From Blepharisma stoltei (taxonomy: Eukaryota; Ciliophora; Heterotrichea; Heterotrichida; Blepharismidae): 64,000 bases of DNA. The translations under genes were made by a program, and so were the position numbers. Every line of letters begins with the position of its first letter. Within the stretch, counting starts at the first letter, position 1. Of this stretch, positions 11,557 to 23,288 are shown in pieces. The stretch is from positions 372,001 to 436,000 of the forward strand of contig CAJZBQ010000033.1 in the NCBI GenBank assembly GCA_914767885.1, written 5' to 3'. The notes beneath the pieces were generated by a model. The model did not search any database and was not told the origin of the DNA. It was given only the letters and a program-made list of their open reading frames with translations.

Positions 11557-12610
11557 ATGCGAATAGCTAGATTTATATCCAGGTCCTTCGCAGAAAAGCG
11601 AAGCTATTCGCGAGTCCCTGCAAAAGCTCCAGAAATGCCAAAATACCTAACTGAAACATATTGGTGGGCCTATGTCCACCCCAACGCTGTCTGGTTTTTT
11701 GAAAGGCAATGATTAGTCAACTTGATCCTCTGGGGAAACTTCAACCGCTTAAGAGACTATGCTTTAAACGAAATCACATTCCCTAGCAAAACTTTACAAG
11801 TAGCATGCGTTTATGGGAATTTTACCCAGAAATTGACCAAACTTTCAAATTCAAATTCCGAAGTCCATGTAGTAGATGTCGCTGAAATCCAGCTTGAAAA
11901 TTTGAAAGAAAAATGCAAAAATGCCACAAATCTGCACCTTCATCATCAGGACTCAACAAATCTTGCATTTGAGGACAATGTATTTGATAATACAGTGCTT
12001 TATTTCTTGCTTCATGAGCAGCCCGAAGAAGCAAGGAAATTGACGATATCTGAAGCAGTGAGGGTTACAAAACCTGGAGGAAAAGTCGTATTTGTGGACT
12101 ATCATGGGCCTTCAAAGCTTAATCCTTTTCGATATATAATGATTCCGATCCTAACTCTCTCTCCCGTGAGCTAACCAAACAATTTTGTTCGCTCATAGAG
12201 GGGGTTAAATATTTTTTTTAAAAATTTATATATAAATTTTTACAGTAAATTTGTTTTTTGAAATTTAAAAAAATTGGTAAAAATTGGAAAGCAAATATTT
12301 ATTTAATTTGTAAAATTTATGTTTTAAAACGCAAGCTGTTTAAATTAAAGAGAACTAGCTAGTGATTTCTTTATATAGTAATTATCACTATAATATCAAA
12401 ATTTTATATATTAAAAATTTTTTGTTCGATCATGGAGGATAAGCTTTTGGGATTTTTCCGCTCACAGAGGGATAGGGAGTAAGAACTCTAGAACCATTTG
12501 CACTGGATTTGTGGAAGAAAGAAATAAAAGATTGGCTTCCTCAGGTGACAGAAGTTAAGAAAGATACATATTTTGGAGGCTTATACCAAAAAATAGTAGT
12601 TAAAAAGTAA
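11557..12610 (+). CDS. rquA: RquA, rhodoquinone biosynthesis methyltransferase-like protein
   Basis: A class-I methyltransferase-fold protein that converts ubiquinone to rhodoquinone, the low-potential quinone used for fumarate reduction under low oxygen. After removing the insert at 12152-12479 the frame encodes 241 aa. N-terminus MRIARFISRSFAEKRSYSR looks like a mitochondrial presequence. Diagnostic segments: TETYWWAYVHPNAVWFFERQ, then WLVNLILWGNF, QVACVYGNFTQ, HEQPEEAR, KPGGKVVFVDYHGP and LEPFALDLWKKEI. The TGA at 11710 encodes the conserved Trp of RQWLVN. The altered VACVYG replaces the usual SAM motif I, as in known RquA. The gene is patchily distributed in bacteria and protists and is regarded as laterally acquired. 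Confidence 0.9.
12152..12479 (+). mobile_element. Family-A IES inside rquA
   Basis: 328 bp flanked by TAA (12152-12154 and 12480-12482). It starts CTCTCTCTCCCGTGAGC, includes the diverged palindrome with GTTCGCTCATAGAGG, and ends with CGCTCACAGAGGGATAGGGAG. Exact removal joins ATCCTA to AGAACT and restores IPILRTLEPFALDLW in frame. Without removal the rquA frame stops after a few codons. Confidence 0.88.
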
Positions 12611-12977
12611 TTTCTAATTATTTTATTGTTTAATGTACTAATCAAATAAATAGTATATCAGAATTTGTGTATTCTGCATTATAGTAATTATAATTCAATG
12701 TACTAAGCTACTATTGAAGCCTGCCTATTCTCTTACTCACGCAAGAAGTTTTAAAAAGTAAATATTATGGAACTTAACTTCGCCCTTTAAGATAAGCAGA
12801 ATTTTTTTGCTCACTCTTAAAGATTATTTTTAAAAAATATATCGAAATATTTATATATAAATGGATATTCCGAATTTTGGAAGCTTGCAGAAGTTCTGTA
12901 GCCTTATTGTAGTGCATCATTATGCATATTATAAAATTCAATTAAAAACTATTTGTCTTTTAGACTCTAAGCAGTAA
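12611..12977. other. AT-rich intergenic region
   Basis: A TTACTCACGC at about 12734 and a GCTCACTCTTAAAG at about 12812 faintly resemble family-A words, so an eroded element is possible. No gene seen. Confidence 0.35.
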
Positions 12978-13307
12978 ATGGAGAGTAAGAATAATTTGTC
13001 AAGGTATTGAGCATTTAGGCAACAGCCAAATCCAAAATCCTTCTGGATAAAGTATTATAAGGTTAGATTTGGAGGGGAAGTAGAGAAAATCTATAATAAA
13101 GTTCAAAAACCTGTAAGTATAGAAAAAGAATTAAAAATAATTCTTAAAAGCTTATGCGAAGAATGAGGATTAGATCTCGAAGAGATTCAAGAATACTTTA
13201 CTGAAAGGCTCAACCCTAATGATCATAGAGATTTTGTCAATTTATACGATTTAAGCCTTGAAGCCCTAATTCTCCGTTCTAAGAGCTGGAAAGATAGTGA
13301 AAATTAA
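12978..13307 (+). CDS. Small unknown protein with two TGA-Trp codons
   Basis: 109 residues from ATG 12978 to TAA 13307 when two in-frame TGA codons are read as Trp (RYWAF and EEWGL). Codon use and amino-acid composition (charged, helical: EKELKIILKSLCEEWG, EEIQEYF) look like coding sequence. It lies between rquA and the next large gene on the same strand. No family recognised. Confidence 0.65.
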
Positions 13308-13442
13308 TTTTGGAAATTTGTAATAATTTAGCTAAAAATCTTATTAATTTTTTGATGTCTTGATCTAAACAAATTAAATCAATGATTTTCTTATAAATTG
13401 GAAACTCAAAATTAATAAAAATTTTAAATAATTATCCTTTCT

Positions 13443-15803
13443 ATGAAAAATAAAAATATTTCAATATGAGAAATAAGAAGGAGGCTTGGAAATTACATTC
13501 TAGAAAAAATTTTTGAGATTGAAGGAGATAAAGATGAAGATATCAGCGATTATTTGCACAATATATGAGATAAAGAAAACCCAGAAGAGTTTCTCAGATT
13601 AAAAATACAAGAAAACATAAAACAGACAAATAACGTCAAGACACCAAAATCAAGTCAAAGAAAATTAGGCAAAGCTAACCAATCTCCAGAACAAAGCATA
13701 AGATCTCGTGGAAAAGACTTGCAAAGCCAGTCACCAGAGCAAAGCATAAGATCAGTTGATCAAGAAAAACTAAGCCAGTCCCCGCAGCTAAGTCCGAAAT
13801 TAAGTTCCAAGAAAAAAGAGCTAACAAATGAAAGCGTCAAGCAGTTAAAAGAGCAAATTGAGTCAGCAGTTTCAAGTATCAAAAAAATCGATAATGAGTT
13901 TGTAAGTTTTGTATCTCAAAATCAAAAGGATAGAGAGAGTGATTATTCTGGAGATGTGTCAATAAAAAGTGCACTAGACAAAAATGAAGAAAAACTTAAA
14001 TCCCCTTCATCTCCTATAAAATATCTAGAAAGCCAAGAATCAGCAGCCTCTAGTGTAAGAAAATTAGCAAAAGAAGATATTCAAACGATAATTAAACAGC
14101 CAAGTGAAATAAATACTGGCTCTCCAAGTTCAAAGAACCAAGGAAATTTCTCATTTGTTGATAGAGACAGTCCAAGTCTTAATAATGATTCTTATCTAGA
14201 GAAAAAAAATCGGTTAAATTCTAAAAAGGATAAAAGTCCTAGACAATCCCCAAGTCTTCGCAATCAAGACCATAACAATAAACTCCAAAAAGAATTCTAT
14301 AATGAGCAAGCAAATGCTATCAAAGAAGCATGAATAACAAAAATTTTGGAGCCTCTTTCTCTAGAAATTGAAAAGATCTTTTATTCTTATGACCCATATG
14401 ATGAAAAGCTTGTGGAAATAAAACATTTAAAAAATGTCTTCAGTGAAGTCATAAAAATTGCAAATTTGGAGCTATCTGAATATGGTTTAGATGATTTTGA
14501 GAGAATTGTAAATAAAGAATTTATATCAAGCAAGAGAGACAAATCGCTAAACAAGACTCAAACAAATAAAGTAGATTTTAATCAATTCATAAAAATTATA
14601 CAAGAATGGTCAATGAAAAATGAGCCAGAGCCTACTGATTTTATAGGAAAAATTAAAAGAACGATTAAACAATATGAAAATATTATCTATGCATATGGAG
14701 GTGCAAGCGAAGATACAGCTCCAGTAGAAATTTTAATTCAAGAGCTTAAACAAGAGCTTAATTCTCATATTTCTGCAAAAGAAATTAAAATAGCCAAACA
14801 AATCGCTGATCAGCAAAGAAAAAATCTATCTGAAATTTTCCAATTTTATTCAAAAATCCAAAATATGATGGGGCAAGATCCCACATTTGATGAAATCAAT
14901 GAAAGCTATTCTGTATGAACAGTTGTTAAATTCTTGAAATTTCTGACTGATTTCAATGTTTTAGGGAAGCAAGAAGAAAGAGCTCGCTATTTAAATAAAG
15001 ATCATGCTATAGCAATTTTCAAAAAATTAGCAAATAATTCTCGGCTTATGAGTGAAAGTCAATTTATTGATTCCCTTGACAAAATTACTGATTTATACTA
15101 TAACAAAGAATATGACACTATTTATAATACTTCTGTTAGTAATAAAACACTTCTTGAAAAACGCGATCTTTTTTATCGATTTTTAGAGCTTGACAATAGA
15201 AGTGCATTCTTAAAGAAGGCGAAAGGCTTCAGAATTGCATTCAGTCATGAGAATGGTGGTGCTCGAATATCAGAAAACGACACAAGTAAGCGTTATATTT
15301 TCAGAATGTCGCCAATAAAGAAACAGAAACTAGAAGAATGGAGGAAAATGAAGCAATCCAAATCAGCTCCTCATTCAAATGTCAAGCTTAGACCGCAGCC
15401 TCAGAAATCTCTAAATGAAAGTAAAATAGCTATTCCTGCTTCAGGATATGCACAGAGAAGAAGAGCTCAACGAATTGTAAAAGGAGAAGAAATCCCTTAT
15501 AAATTTGAAGAAGAAACTATTCCACAGCAGCTAAAATCTCAAAAAGTGCTAACATTACAAGAAATAAATGGAATGGATTATGGAGAAATTGATGAGCAAG
15601 GAGATTTGAAGGATTTAATAACGGATGAAAATGACGAATATTTAGACCAATTGTGAGGATTTAATAAAAAAGAGTCGCAATCGAAGATTCAAGATGATTT
15701 AAAAAGATTGCAAAATATTATAAAAATGCATGATGAAAAAATTGCAAAGGGGCTAAAAGTTTTGGAAAAAGCAAGGCAAGGATATGGTTATGGAGTCAGA
15801 TAA
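13443..15803 (+). CDS. Large Ser-rich, EF-hand-like protein of unknown function
   Basis: 786 residues in a single exon once five in-frame TGA codons are read as Trp. Start at ATG 13443 (MKNKNISIWEIRRRLG). Residues roughly 75-290 are low-complexity, with repeated SPEQSIRS and many Ser/Lys/Gln. From about 300 on, helical segments resemble degenerate EF-hand pairs (EIEKIFYSYDPYDEKLVEIK and DFERIVNKEF..DFNQFIKII), but canonical calcium loops are missing. A basic segment around residues 620-680 follows. The C-terminus is coiled-coil-like. Possibly a cytoskeletal protein; not assigned. Confidence 0.75.
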
Positions 15804-15915
15804 AAAGAATTGATATAATAGTAATTTTTAAAATTTTTACTCTTTATTCTATTTCTATAAACTAATAAGACCTAATTGTGTTGCTTTCTGCTCATATTTA
15901 ATAATTGACAAATCT

Positions 15916-17387
15916 TTACATTAAAACTTGCTGTTTTTGAAACCTTTCCATAAATTTCTTAAATAAAGCAATATATTTTTCATACTTACTTTTTTCATTA
16001 ATAGGTTCTGCAGTATTTCAAAAAGCCGTCACTATATCAGGAAATGATACTAACTGTGGCATTAGACCAATAATTTTTCCACCACATGAAAATTCATTAT
16101 CGCAATATGTCACAGAATGTACAAAAACATTGTAAAAAGTATTTGGAAAAGTCATTGCCGAGATTGTTGCTAATGGGAGAAAAATTTGCATTCTTCTATA
16201 TGGCGAGTAAACAAGGGGAAATTTTAGTAAGCCTTTCATGCATGCTGCTTCTCCAATTATAGCCATTCCTTCAGCAAAATACTTGGATTTAGGCTTAATC
16301 CTTATAAAATGATCAAAAATTGTCATAAAATCTCCGAAAATTCTTTCAATCATATCAATTAATATCATCGTGTGTGTATTAAATCTCTTTGCTCTTTCAT
16401 ATAAAGTCAACAAACTCAAAAGAAATCAAAGGGTTTGATGAAATGCATTTCTTTTTAATTGCACTTTTTTAAACATTATTTGTTCAAATATGCTGTCCAT
16501 AGTTGCGGATCCTAAAACTGCATGATATTTTTCTATTTCAGTTTCAAGGAAATTGATATATATATCAAAATTCTGAAAGCATTCTGCTAACTTCAGTCCC
16601 TCAATGAGAAGCAAAACCGTTTGAGATTATAATCCTTCTTAAGCAGGCAAAAAATTTTATATATTAGCAGTTATTAGATGAGATCTCTCTAGTTAATAAA
16701 CTGAATTTACATAGTTTGAATTCTAAAGCATAAAAATATATAGATTACTAAATTAAATTGCAATTGATTTTTTTCGTATTTTAAACAAAATTCTAAAAAA
16801 GAAATTTTAGATATATAAAAATAAAAGTAACTCTCTGAAAGCAGGAAAAACAAATTTGTATGCTAACAGAGGAGGATTAAGTCATTTTCGTGGAAATTGT
16901 GTATAAGATATGGGATATAAAAAGAAATTACACTCTTATATATATCAAGAGAGTTTTTTCCTTTTTTTATATTTTGTGCTCTTAAAATTGCTAATGGGTG
17001 AGAGTCGTCTTTGGATTGGAGATAACCAATTGCATTATTTAACTCATTCTGCAAGTCCTTTGCAATTGTATGATTAGCAATTGTCCATGCAATATCTTGA
17101 AGTGGGTTTATGATTCTTGGGGACGTGATTATTTGCAATCGAATGATGGAATCAAAGAAGTCAAGCCCATAATAGGAAAATAATGTAGGATCTATTGAAT
17201 TGAAACCTACAAACGTAGCAAGGGCTTGAACATGACGAGGACGAAGTTCAGAGATTTTATTTACTGAATTGGCAAAGTCTTGAAATGAGTAGATTAGGCT
17301 AGTCCTTCTGAAGTCGATTTCATTTTGATTGGTTTGTTTTGAAAATTGTAAAAGCTGATCTTGGAAAACTTCAAAACATTCAGCCAT
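15916..17387 (-). CDS. Unknown helical protein interrupted by an IES-like insert
   Basis: Starts MAECFEVFQDQLLQFSK at 17387 and continues to an insert at about 16629-16878, then resumes and runs through two TGA codons (HQTLWFLL and AFWNTAEP) to TAA at 15916. The protein is mostly helical with no motif I recognise. TA-based removal of the insert joins the exons in the right frame but leaves a TAA at the junction (GAC TTA TAA TCT); other pointer choices shift the frame. So the real boundary or an intron here is unresolved, or the copy is inactive. Confidence 0.55.
16629..16878 (-). mobile_element. IES-like insert, diverged family A
   Basis: About 250 bp between TA sites. On the gene strand the left end reads TTAATCCTCCTCTG with a loose palindrome (AAATTTG core, CAGAG return) and the right end GAAGGATTA, giving inverted termini TAATCCTYCT. 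Internal AT-rich sequence resembles the family-A body (TAGTTAATAAACTGAAT region). See the host gene for the junction problem. Confidence 0.55.
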
Positions 17388-17684
17388 TTATCAAAAAATA
17401 TAACCAAATTAATAAATAGCTGCAAATCATCATTTTGATATGTACTTAAAGCCTTGAAAGTATTCTTTCATGACACTATCAAACTAAATTATGCTAAATT
17501 TTGCTTTTGATTTATCATGTATGATAAAAAAAGAAATATTCTTTAGCTTTCTGCAAGGCAATAGTTATATATTTCATGAAAACCTTTTCTATTTAATCTT
17601 AATTTCATCAATATTTTGTTGTTTACCATTAACCTCACTGATTTTCGTGTTCTGTTGAAATAACTTCTTCATACCAAATAATAA
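17388..17684. other. Divergent promoter region
   Basis: About 300 bp of AT-rich DNA between two divergent starts. No motif identified. Confidence 0.35.
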
Positions 17685-20393
17685 ATGTGGAGACGAATTT
17701 TGCTCTTTTTGACACTCAGCATTGCTATGGGTGCTAAACTTTCAGACCTAGTCACGAATCTCCCAGGGCTACCTGATACTCCAAACTTTGCAATTTATTC
17801 TGGCTATCTCTCTATCCCTAATTCCAATGGTAAAATGCTTCACTACATCATGGTTGAAAGCCAAAACAACCCAGCCACAGATCCTCTTATATTATGGCTT
17901 AACGGAGGTCCCGGTTGCTCCTCAATGGATGGCCTTTTCTACGAGCATGGCCCTTACATTTTCCCAGCAACTTCAACTACTTTGGTAAGAAATCAGCATG
18001 CATGGAACACAAATGCAACTGTCATTTACATAGATTCTCCAGCTGGAGTTGGTTTTTCTGTCCTTGGAGACCCTGTGAATAACCAAACCAATGACTTAAT
18101 CACAGCTCACGACACTTTGCAAGCTCTTTTGCAATTTTTCACTGAGTTTCCTGAATATAGGAAAAACGATTTTTATGTTTCCGGAGAAAGCTATGCTGGA
18201 ATATATGTCTGGTCAAGCATAGGCCGCAACCCTACACCCCCACCCCCCTAAAAAATGGACCCCCACCCCCCCTAAAATATGGCACCCCCACCCCCACCCC
18301 CCTTAATATAGCATAAAATATATGATGATGCCAATTTAGAGCAGACGTAATAAATAATTATTATTTTAAATATTCAAAATTACTGATTTATACAATATCC
18401 ACATAGCGTAGCACAATCGATTAAGAAGTAGGTGGAATGGGGTGAGAATTTCCTATAAATATTAAGCACACTACATATGAAAAAAATTGTTAGCAAGCAT
18501 AATAATGATCTTTGGTATTAATTAGCAATATATCCTGCATATATATTATGAACTTTGTGGAACAATGGCTAAAAGTCGAATTAGAGATCCAAAAGTAAAA
18601 CTGACAATAGCAAATACTATTTTTATTACCACTATTGAATCCTGCTACCAATTCAGTCCTGCAATCCTTGTACAATGGTCATCAGATTAGCTTTAATTTA
18701 TGAATCAATAAGCTATTGTATTGTGCTTGGCTAATTTAATAATTAATGCCATTATCTATATCTTTTGGCATTATATTTATAAATATAAAAAACAAATTTA
18801 ATATATTTTCTAATTAATTGCTAATTAATTTAAATTTATTAATTAATCATAAATATAAAGTAATTTGTGGACTTAATTTAACAATATAGTGTTTTAATTG
18901 GGTTATATTTAATTTATTCTGTTATTTCCTATCAATTACTTCTATAGGATAAACCCGAGAGGCGGGGGGTGGGGGTGCCATCTGTGAAAGGGGGGTGGTG
19001 GTACCATTTTTAGGGGGGGTGCCATCTGTGAAAGGAGGGTGGGGGTGGGGGTAGGGGGGGTTCCCTTATTGGTGGAGTGGGGGGGTCTCTGGTTGCTACC
19101 TATGCTTGACCATACGTCCCGACCTTAGTTTATAACATTTTGATGCACAACACTTACACTCCTTATCAAAGCATCAATTTAGTAGGCATGATGGTTGGAA
19201 ATGGATGCACAGATTGGAATGTTGACACTACCCCAGCATTCGTAGAAATGGCATGGAGTCATATTCTTTTGGGTGGCTCTTGGTATACAAAGCTGCCTTA
19301 TGACTGTGAGAATTGGGATAATTTCAATGGTGAAGCTTGTGATAACGATATTGACTATACCGTAGGGGTTTTACTTCAAAATGTCAATGTTTATGACATT
19401 TATGGGGAATGCATTCAGCATACTGGGGAAACTCATTTTGAAGACAACCAAGGAAAGTTAAGATTTTTGAGAGATTCAGGGATGCTTGGGATTATCCCAC
19501 CATGTGCAGCGTGGGTCGGAACTTATACATACTTAAGGAATCCACAAGTTTTGAACGCTCTGCATATCAATACCACTTTGTCAAATCCGTGGTCATAATA
19601 ATAAAATGGCTCAGTGCGGAATTAGTTCTCTCCGAGAACTATTCCTTCCTTCGCTTTTATTATTATTATAGGGTTCAGTTTTCCACGTGGGCCTTTATCC
19701 GCAACACCAATATGGAATACCGCATAGGGTATTTCTTTGGTCCAGGATACTAGGAGCACTTGGTTTTGCTGCTTGACACACCAGAGGAGGGTGACCCTTA
19801 GGCGGAACACGCGCAGGAGTCAAGTTCCGGGGAGGCCAACGCGGCCAGTGCGGACCTTCTGGCCTGAAAAGTGAAGTCTTCTGGAATGCCTACATATAGG
19901 GAGGATCGCTGCTGACGTCACTAGTTGGGATTTTAAAAGGGTGGGCTATGCATGCCTAAATCACCCTGCGGAAGAGGGAAAAAACTTTAAACACCTAAGT
20001 AAGTAAGTAAGTAAGCAAGCAAGTAAGTAAGTAAGTAAGTCAAATCCGTGGTCATTGTGCTCAAATATTGATTATCAATCAGATTACTTGCATGGATCAA
20101 TCTACACTTATCCATACATCATCCGCAGTGGAATAAAAATCCTTGTATACTCAGGAGACACTGATGGAGCAGTTCCTACTATTGGAACAAGACAATGGAT
20201 TAATAGTCTTAATTTAGGCTATCAACAGCAGTACTCGCAATGGTATGTTGACGATCAAGTTGCAGGGTGGTATGAAATATATAATGGGCTTACTTTTGTA
20301 ACAGTGAGAGGAGCAGGACATATGGTCCCTGAATTTAAGCCTGCACAAGCTCATCATATGCTACTTGCTTTTCTTAATAACCAAAAGCCTTAA
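17685..20393 (+). CDS. Serine carboxypeptidase (S10 family), interrupted twice
   Basis: A secreted or lysosomal acid carboxypeptidase. After removal of two inserts it is 446 aa. A signal peptide is visible (MWRRILLFLTLSIAMGA). S10 landmarks: NGGPGCSSMDG, catalytic Ser in SGESYAGIYV, catalytic Asp in SGDTDGAVP, catalytic His in GAGHMVPEFKPAQA. The first insert (18210-19112) splits IY^VPTLVYNI; the second (19597-20039) splits SNPWS^LCSNID. Removing each with one copy of its duplication leaves a continuous frame that is a multiple of three. Likely works in food-vacuole protein digestion, which is inference from family and lifestyle. Confidence 0.9.
18210..19112. mobile_element. Family-E MITE/IES (TGGTCAAGCATAGG termini) in carboxypeptidase gene
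   Basis: 903 bp with perfect 14-bp terminal inverted repeats TGGTCAAGCATAGG. It is flanked by 6-bp repeats TATGTC (18204-18209) and TACGTC (19113-19118), differing by one silent base. Just inside both ends are C-rich or G-rich minisatellites (CACCCCC units left, GGGGGTGG units right); the middle is very AT-rich. Removal of 909 bp restores GGA ATA TAC GTC CCG, i.e. the conserved YAGIYVP of S10 peptidases. Confidence 0.88.
19597..20039 (+). mobile_element. SINE-like insertion in carboxypeptidase exon
   Basis: 443 bp with a 16-bp target duplication TCAAATCCGTGGTCAT (19581-19596, 20040-20055). It begins AATAATAAAATGGCTCAG and ends in a run of AAGT units (about 19997-20039). Much more GC-rich than the surrounding exon. 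No protein-coding frame recognised. Precise loss of insert plus one repeat restores the coding sequence. Confidence 0.88.
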
Positions 20394-20427
20394 TCCACCC
20401 TTTCCAAAAGTGATCAAGAATTTTTTC

Positions 20428-20788
20428 TTACTCCCCCCCCTCCGTGAGTGAACAAAAAAAATTTTGTTCACTCACGGAGGGGGGTTAATTTTTTTTTTTA
20501 AAACAAATTTATATATAAATTTTATAAAAAATTTTTTTTTCGAAATTTAAAAAAATCCTAATTCGCAAAAATTGGAAAGCAAATATTAATTCAATTTGCA
20601 AAATTTATGTTTTAAAATTCAATTTGTTTAAAATTAAACAGATTTAGCTCTATATTTCATTATACTAATTATCATTTATATATTAAAATTTTTTTCCATA
20701 AAATATTTTTCTATTAAAAAAATTTTTGTTCGCTCACGGAAAAAATAGGAATTTTCTAATGGTTTTGTTCACTCACGGAGGGGGGGAG
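20428..20788 (+). mobile_element. Family-A MITE/IES, intergenic
   Basis: A complete copy flanked by TTA (20428-20430, 20789-20791). The left end is CTCCCCCCCCTCCGTGAGTG plus its palindrome partner; the right end has the word twice in tandem about 40 nt apart, ending GGGGGGAG. Sits 35 bp downstream of the carboxypeptidase stop. Confidence 0.85.
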
Positions 20789-20791
20789 TTA

Positions 20792-21101
20792 GTTTAATTT
20801 TATCAGAATATTATTAAATTAAAAATTATATTCATCTAATTTTAAAATATATTCGTAAAATTAAGAGAAATAGTAACAGATTTTATTAGCAGCCACTATT
20901 CAAATATTAAAATTTTTATATAAATTGTTTTTCCACTATTAAGTTAATTTACCGTAAAATATACATTTCAAGTAGTTTTGCTCTCTTAAAGGGATAAGTT
21001 AGTTGACTCTAAATTCTTTTATTAATAATAATGAGATAAAAACAAACCACTATAAACCAATTAATATATAATACATATAAATAATCCAAGCATTTAAATA
21101 T
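20792..21101. other. AT-rich intergenic region
   Basis: No gene or repeat identified between the family-A element and the next gene. Confidence 0.35.
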
Positions 21102-23255
21102 TTATTTTTTCATATCTTTATAACTAGATGCTATATTTTGGATATAATCATAGTTTTCTGACTTCCTTGAATCTTGCAGGCTATCTAGCTTAAGTTTCGG
21201 CATCATCCTTCCAGGGGGAGTCATGACATTTTTAATTTCTTGATTGCTTTCATTCACTTGATTCGCTGAATTAAATTCATGAATCTGCTGGAATCTCTCT
21301 TCGACCACTTTTTGCAGTTCAATATATATTTTGGAAGTAGCATGGGCCATATTTGCTTCAATTTCATGCAATAAATGACGTGAGAGCTGGTCCACTTTAT
21401 GCTTTACTTCTTCCTGAATCTCTTGTGAGCTAATTGTATCAAGGGTTTGTGGCGGATGATTAAATATGGGGGTCTCAGGGCTTCGCGGTCAGCTTCGCCG
21501 ACTCCTTAAAGCACATATTTCATTATTCCGGCAAGGTTTGTTAATCTAGAAATGGGCAGCAATACCAGGTAAGTAATTCTGGTAATAATAGCCTAGTCCT
21601 TGTCCGCTTTTAGGATTGGATTTTACTTCTAGAGAAAAGGAGGATTCAGAGCTGGAAAAGGGAAAGCACAGCAAAGTCTGCGGCAATGCCTAAACTATTT
21701 AGGCAACTTACTACTGAAACTGGTAGTTACGCCCCATACTTTGAATTTTTTTTATTTTTTTGATTTTTTGTGCGGGCAACCTTCGTTCAACCCAAGCAGC
21801 AGTCGCAGAATTCCATAGCCTTCCCACTCAACACTGGAGTCGACAAGGCAAGGAGGAGACCAAGGCAAAGAACCCTACTTCGCAAGTACCATGGCGTCAG
21901 GTGGTGAAGAAGAGGAAAGGTGGTGAAAGAGCCGTAACTCGCCCGGGGAGTCATTAATTTGAAAAAAGTTCTCCCTACTGACGCCGCAAAAAGGGTGAAT
22001 CCCGTGCGGGAATCCTTGGTGACCGCGTTAACAATAGGCAGCAGCCAAACCTGTAGCAAGTTTAAGTATCAAGTTTTTGTGATAATCTTTCTATTTCTCT
22101 GTCAATTTGCGAATACATTTCACTTTGCAAGTCCTCAGATGAAAAAGATCGTCTGAGTTGGTCTTTATTGACGGCATACGGCATTTTGTTTAGCCTGTCA
22201 TAAACTTTAGGCTGTTCTAATGATTGAAGCTTAGGCAGTCCTCTTTTTGCTTGGAATGAAATTTGAAGTGGTGGCTGGTTATATGAAGCTTGAGGAATTG
22301 CCATTCCTCCTTGCTCACATTGGGTATCTAGTGCTTGCACAAGTTTTGAGCCCATATTTTCATACAGTTGCTGTAGATTTTGTGCAAGCTTATTGTGAAT
22401 CTGGGTATGCATCAGTTCATAAGCTTTCACAATTTCAGAATTTATAGTCCTTTTAATCCTATTCAAGCAGTTCTCAGCAGACCTGCAAGCTAGAGTTGTT
22501 GTGCTGGCTTTTATGTGCCTTTCTAGCTCATCTTTGAATTTTGATACTCTGTCTTCAGGCTCAGAGTCTAAATTAAGTGACTGGTAAATTGCTGCAGGAT
22601 GCACATCTCGCTTGGGGGTTGTTTCCCTTGATTTTTGAGGAGTTGTAACTCGTTTAGGAGTTGGATCTCTTGATCTCTGAGGAGAAACTCCTGCTTTTGT
22701 CCTCACAGGTGATTTTCTGCTTTTCACGCTTTTTTCTTCCACTGGTTCAGGTGCTAAAATCGCTTTAATTTTTTCATCTTTGCATCTTGAAATACAGTCT
22801 TTTCCAAACTAATTAGTAATTACTGAGTCTTTATGTTTAGGATCTGCGCCATGTTCAAGCAAAAATTGAATAGTAGCTGGGTAAGAATGATAAACAGCGA
22901 TCATCAAAGGAGTCCACCCACGCTGGTCATATGCATCAATATCTGCATTAAAATTCAAAAGCTCTTTGATCACTTCAATTTGATTATGCCAAGCCGCGAT
23001 AAACAAAATAGTTTGCCCTGACTAAATATCTCTTACATTATTCCTCGCGTTCACATCTGCTCCGTTCTTTATAAGTTCTTTCGCAACTGCTAAATGCCCG
23101 CTTTTGGCTGCCAATGCAAGTGCTGTGTATCCACTTTCATTCTTTTGATTTATTTGGGATTTTGGCAAAAACTGCTTGACCCTTTCCAAGTTTCCCTCTT
23201 CAGCTGCAATCATAAGAGGTGTGTATCCACCTGTTACATAGCCTAGTTTTGACAT
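21102..23255 (-). CDS. Ankyrin-repeat protein with coiled-coil C-terminus
   Basis: 497 aa after removing two 15-nt introns (23022-23036 and 22809-22823, both GTAA..TTTAG/ATTAG) and the insert at 21444-22065. N-terminal 140 residues are four ankyrin repeats (GGYTPLMIAAEEGNLERVKQ, GYTALALAAKSGHLAVAKEL, GQTILFIAAWHNQIEVIKEL, GWTPLMIAVYHSYPATIQFL). A basic linker rich in SPVRTKAG/RSRDPTPKR follows, then a helical region with coiled-coil character to the end. The intron-spanning and insert-spanning joins are all in frame. Probable scaffold protein; partner unknown. Confidence 0.82.
21444..22065 (+). mobile_element. SINE/LINE-like insertion in ankyrin gene
   Basis: About 620 bp. Direct repeats GTATCAAG (21436-21443 and 22066-22073) continue with near-matching TTTGTG, so the duplication was probably about 15 bp and has diverged. 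The body matches the 31685-32223 element (TCTCAGSGCTTCGC near the start, AGCACATATTT, AATACYAGGTAAG) and, at its 3' part, the 61220-61723 element. Removal restores QKLDTISSQEIQEE across the site in frame. Confidence 0.78.
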
Positions 23256-23288
23256 TAATTAAGAAATTAACTGAAACCATAATTAAAG

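Noticed and set aside
19980-20040. AAGT tandem array considered as telomere-like repeat
   Set aside because: It ends exactly at a 16-bp target duplication and is the 3' tail of a retroelement-like insertion; it does not match the ciliate C4A2/C4A4 telomere type.
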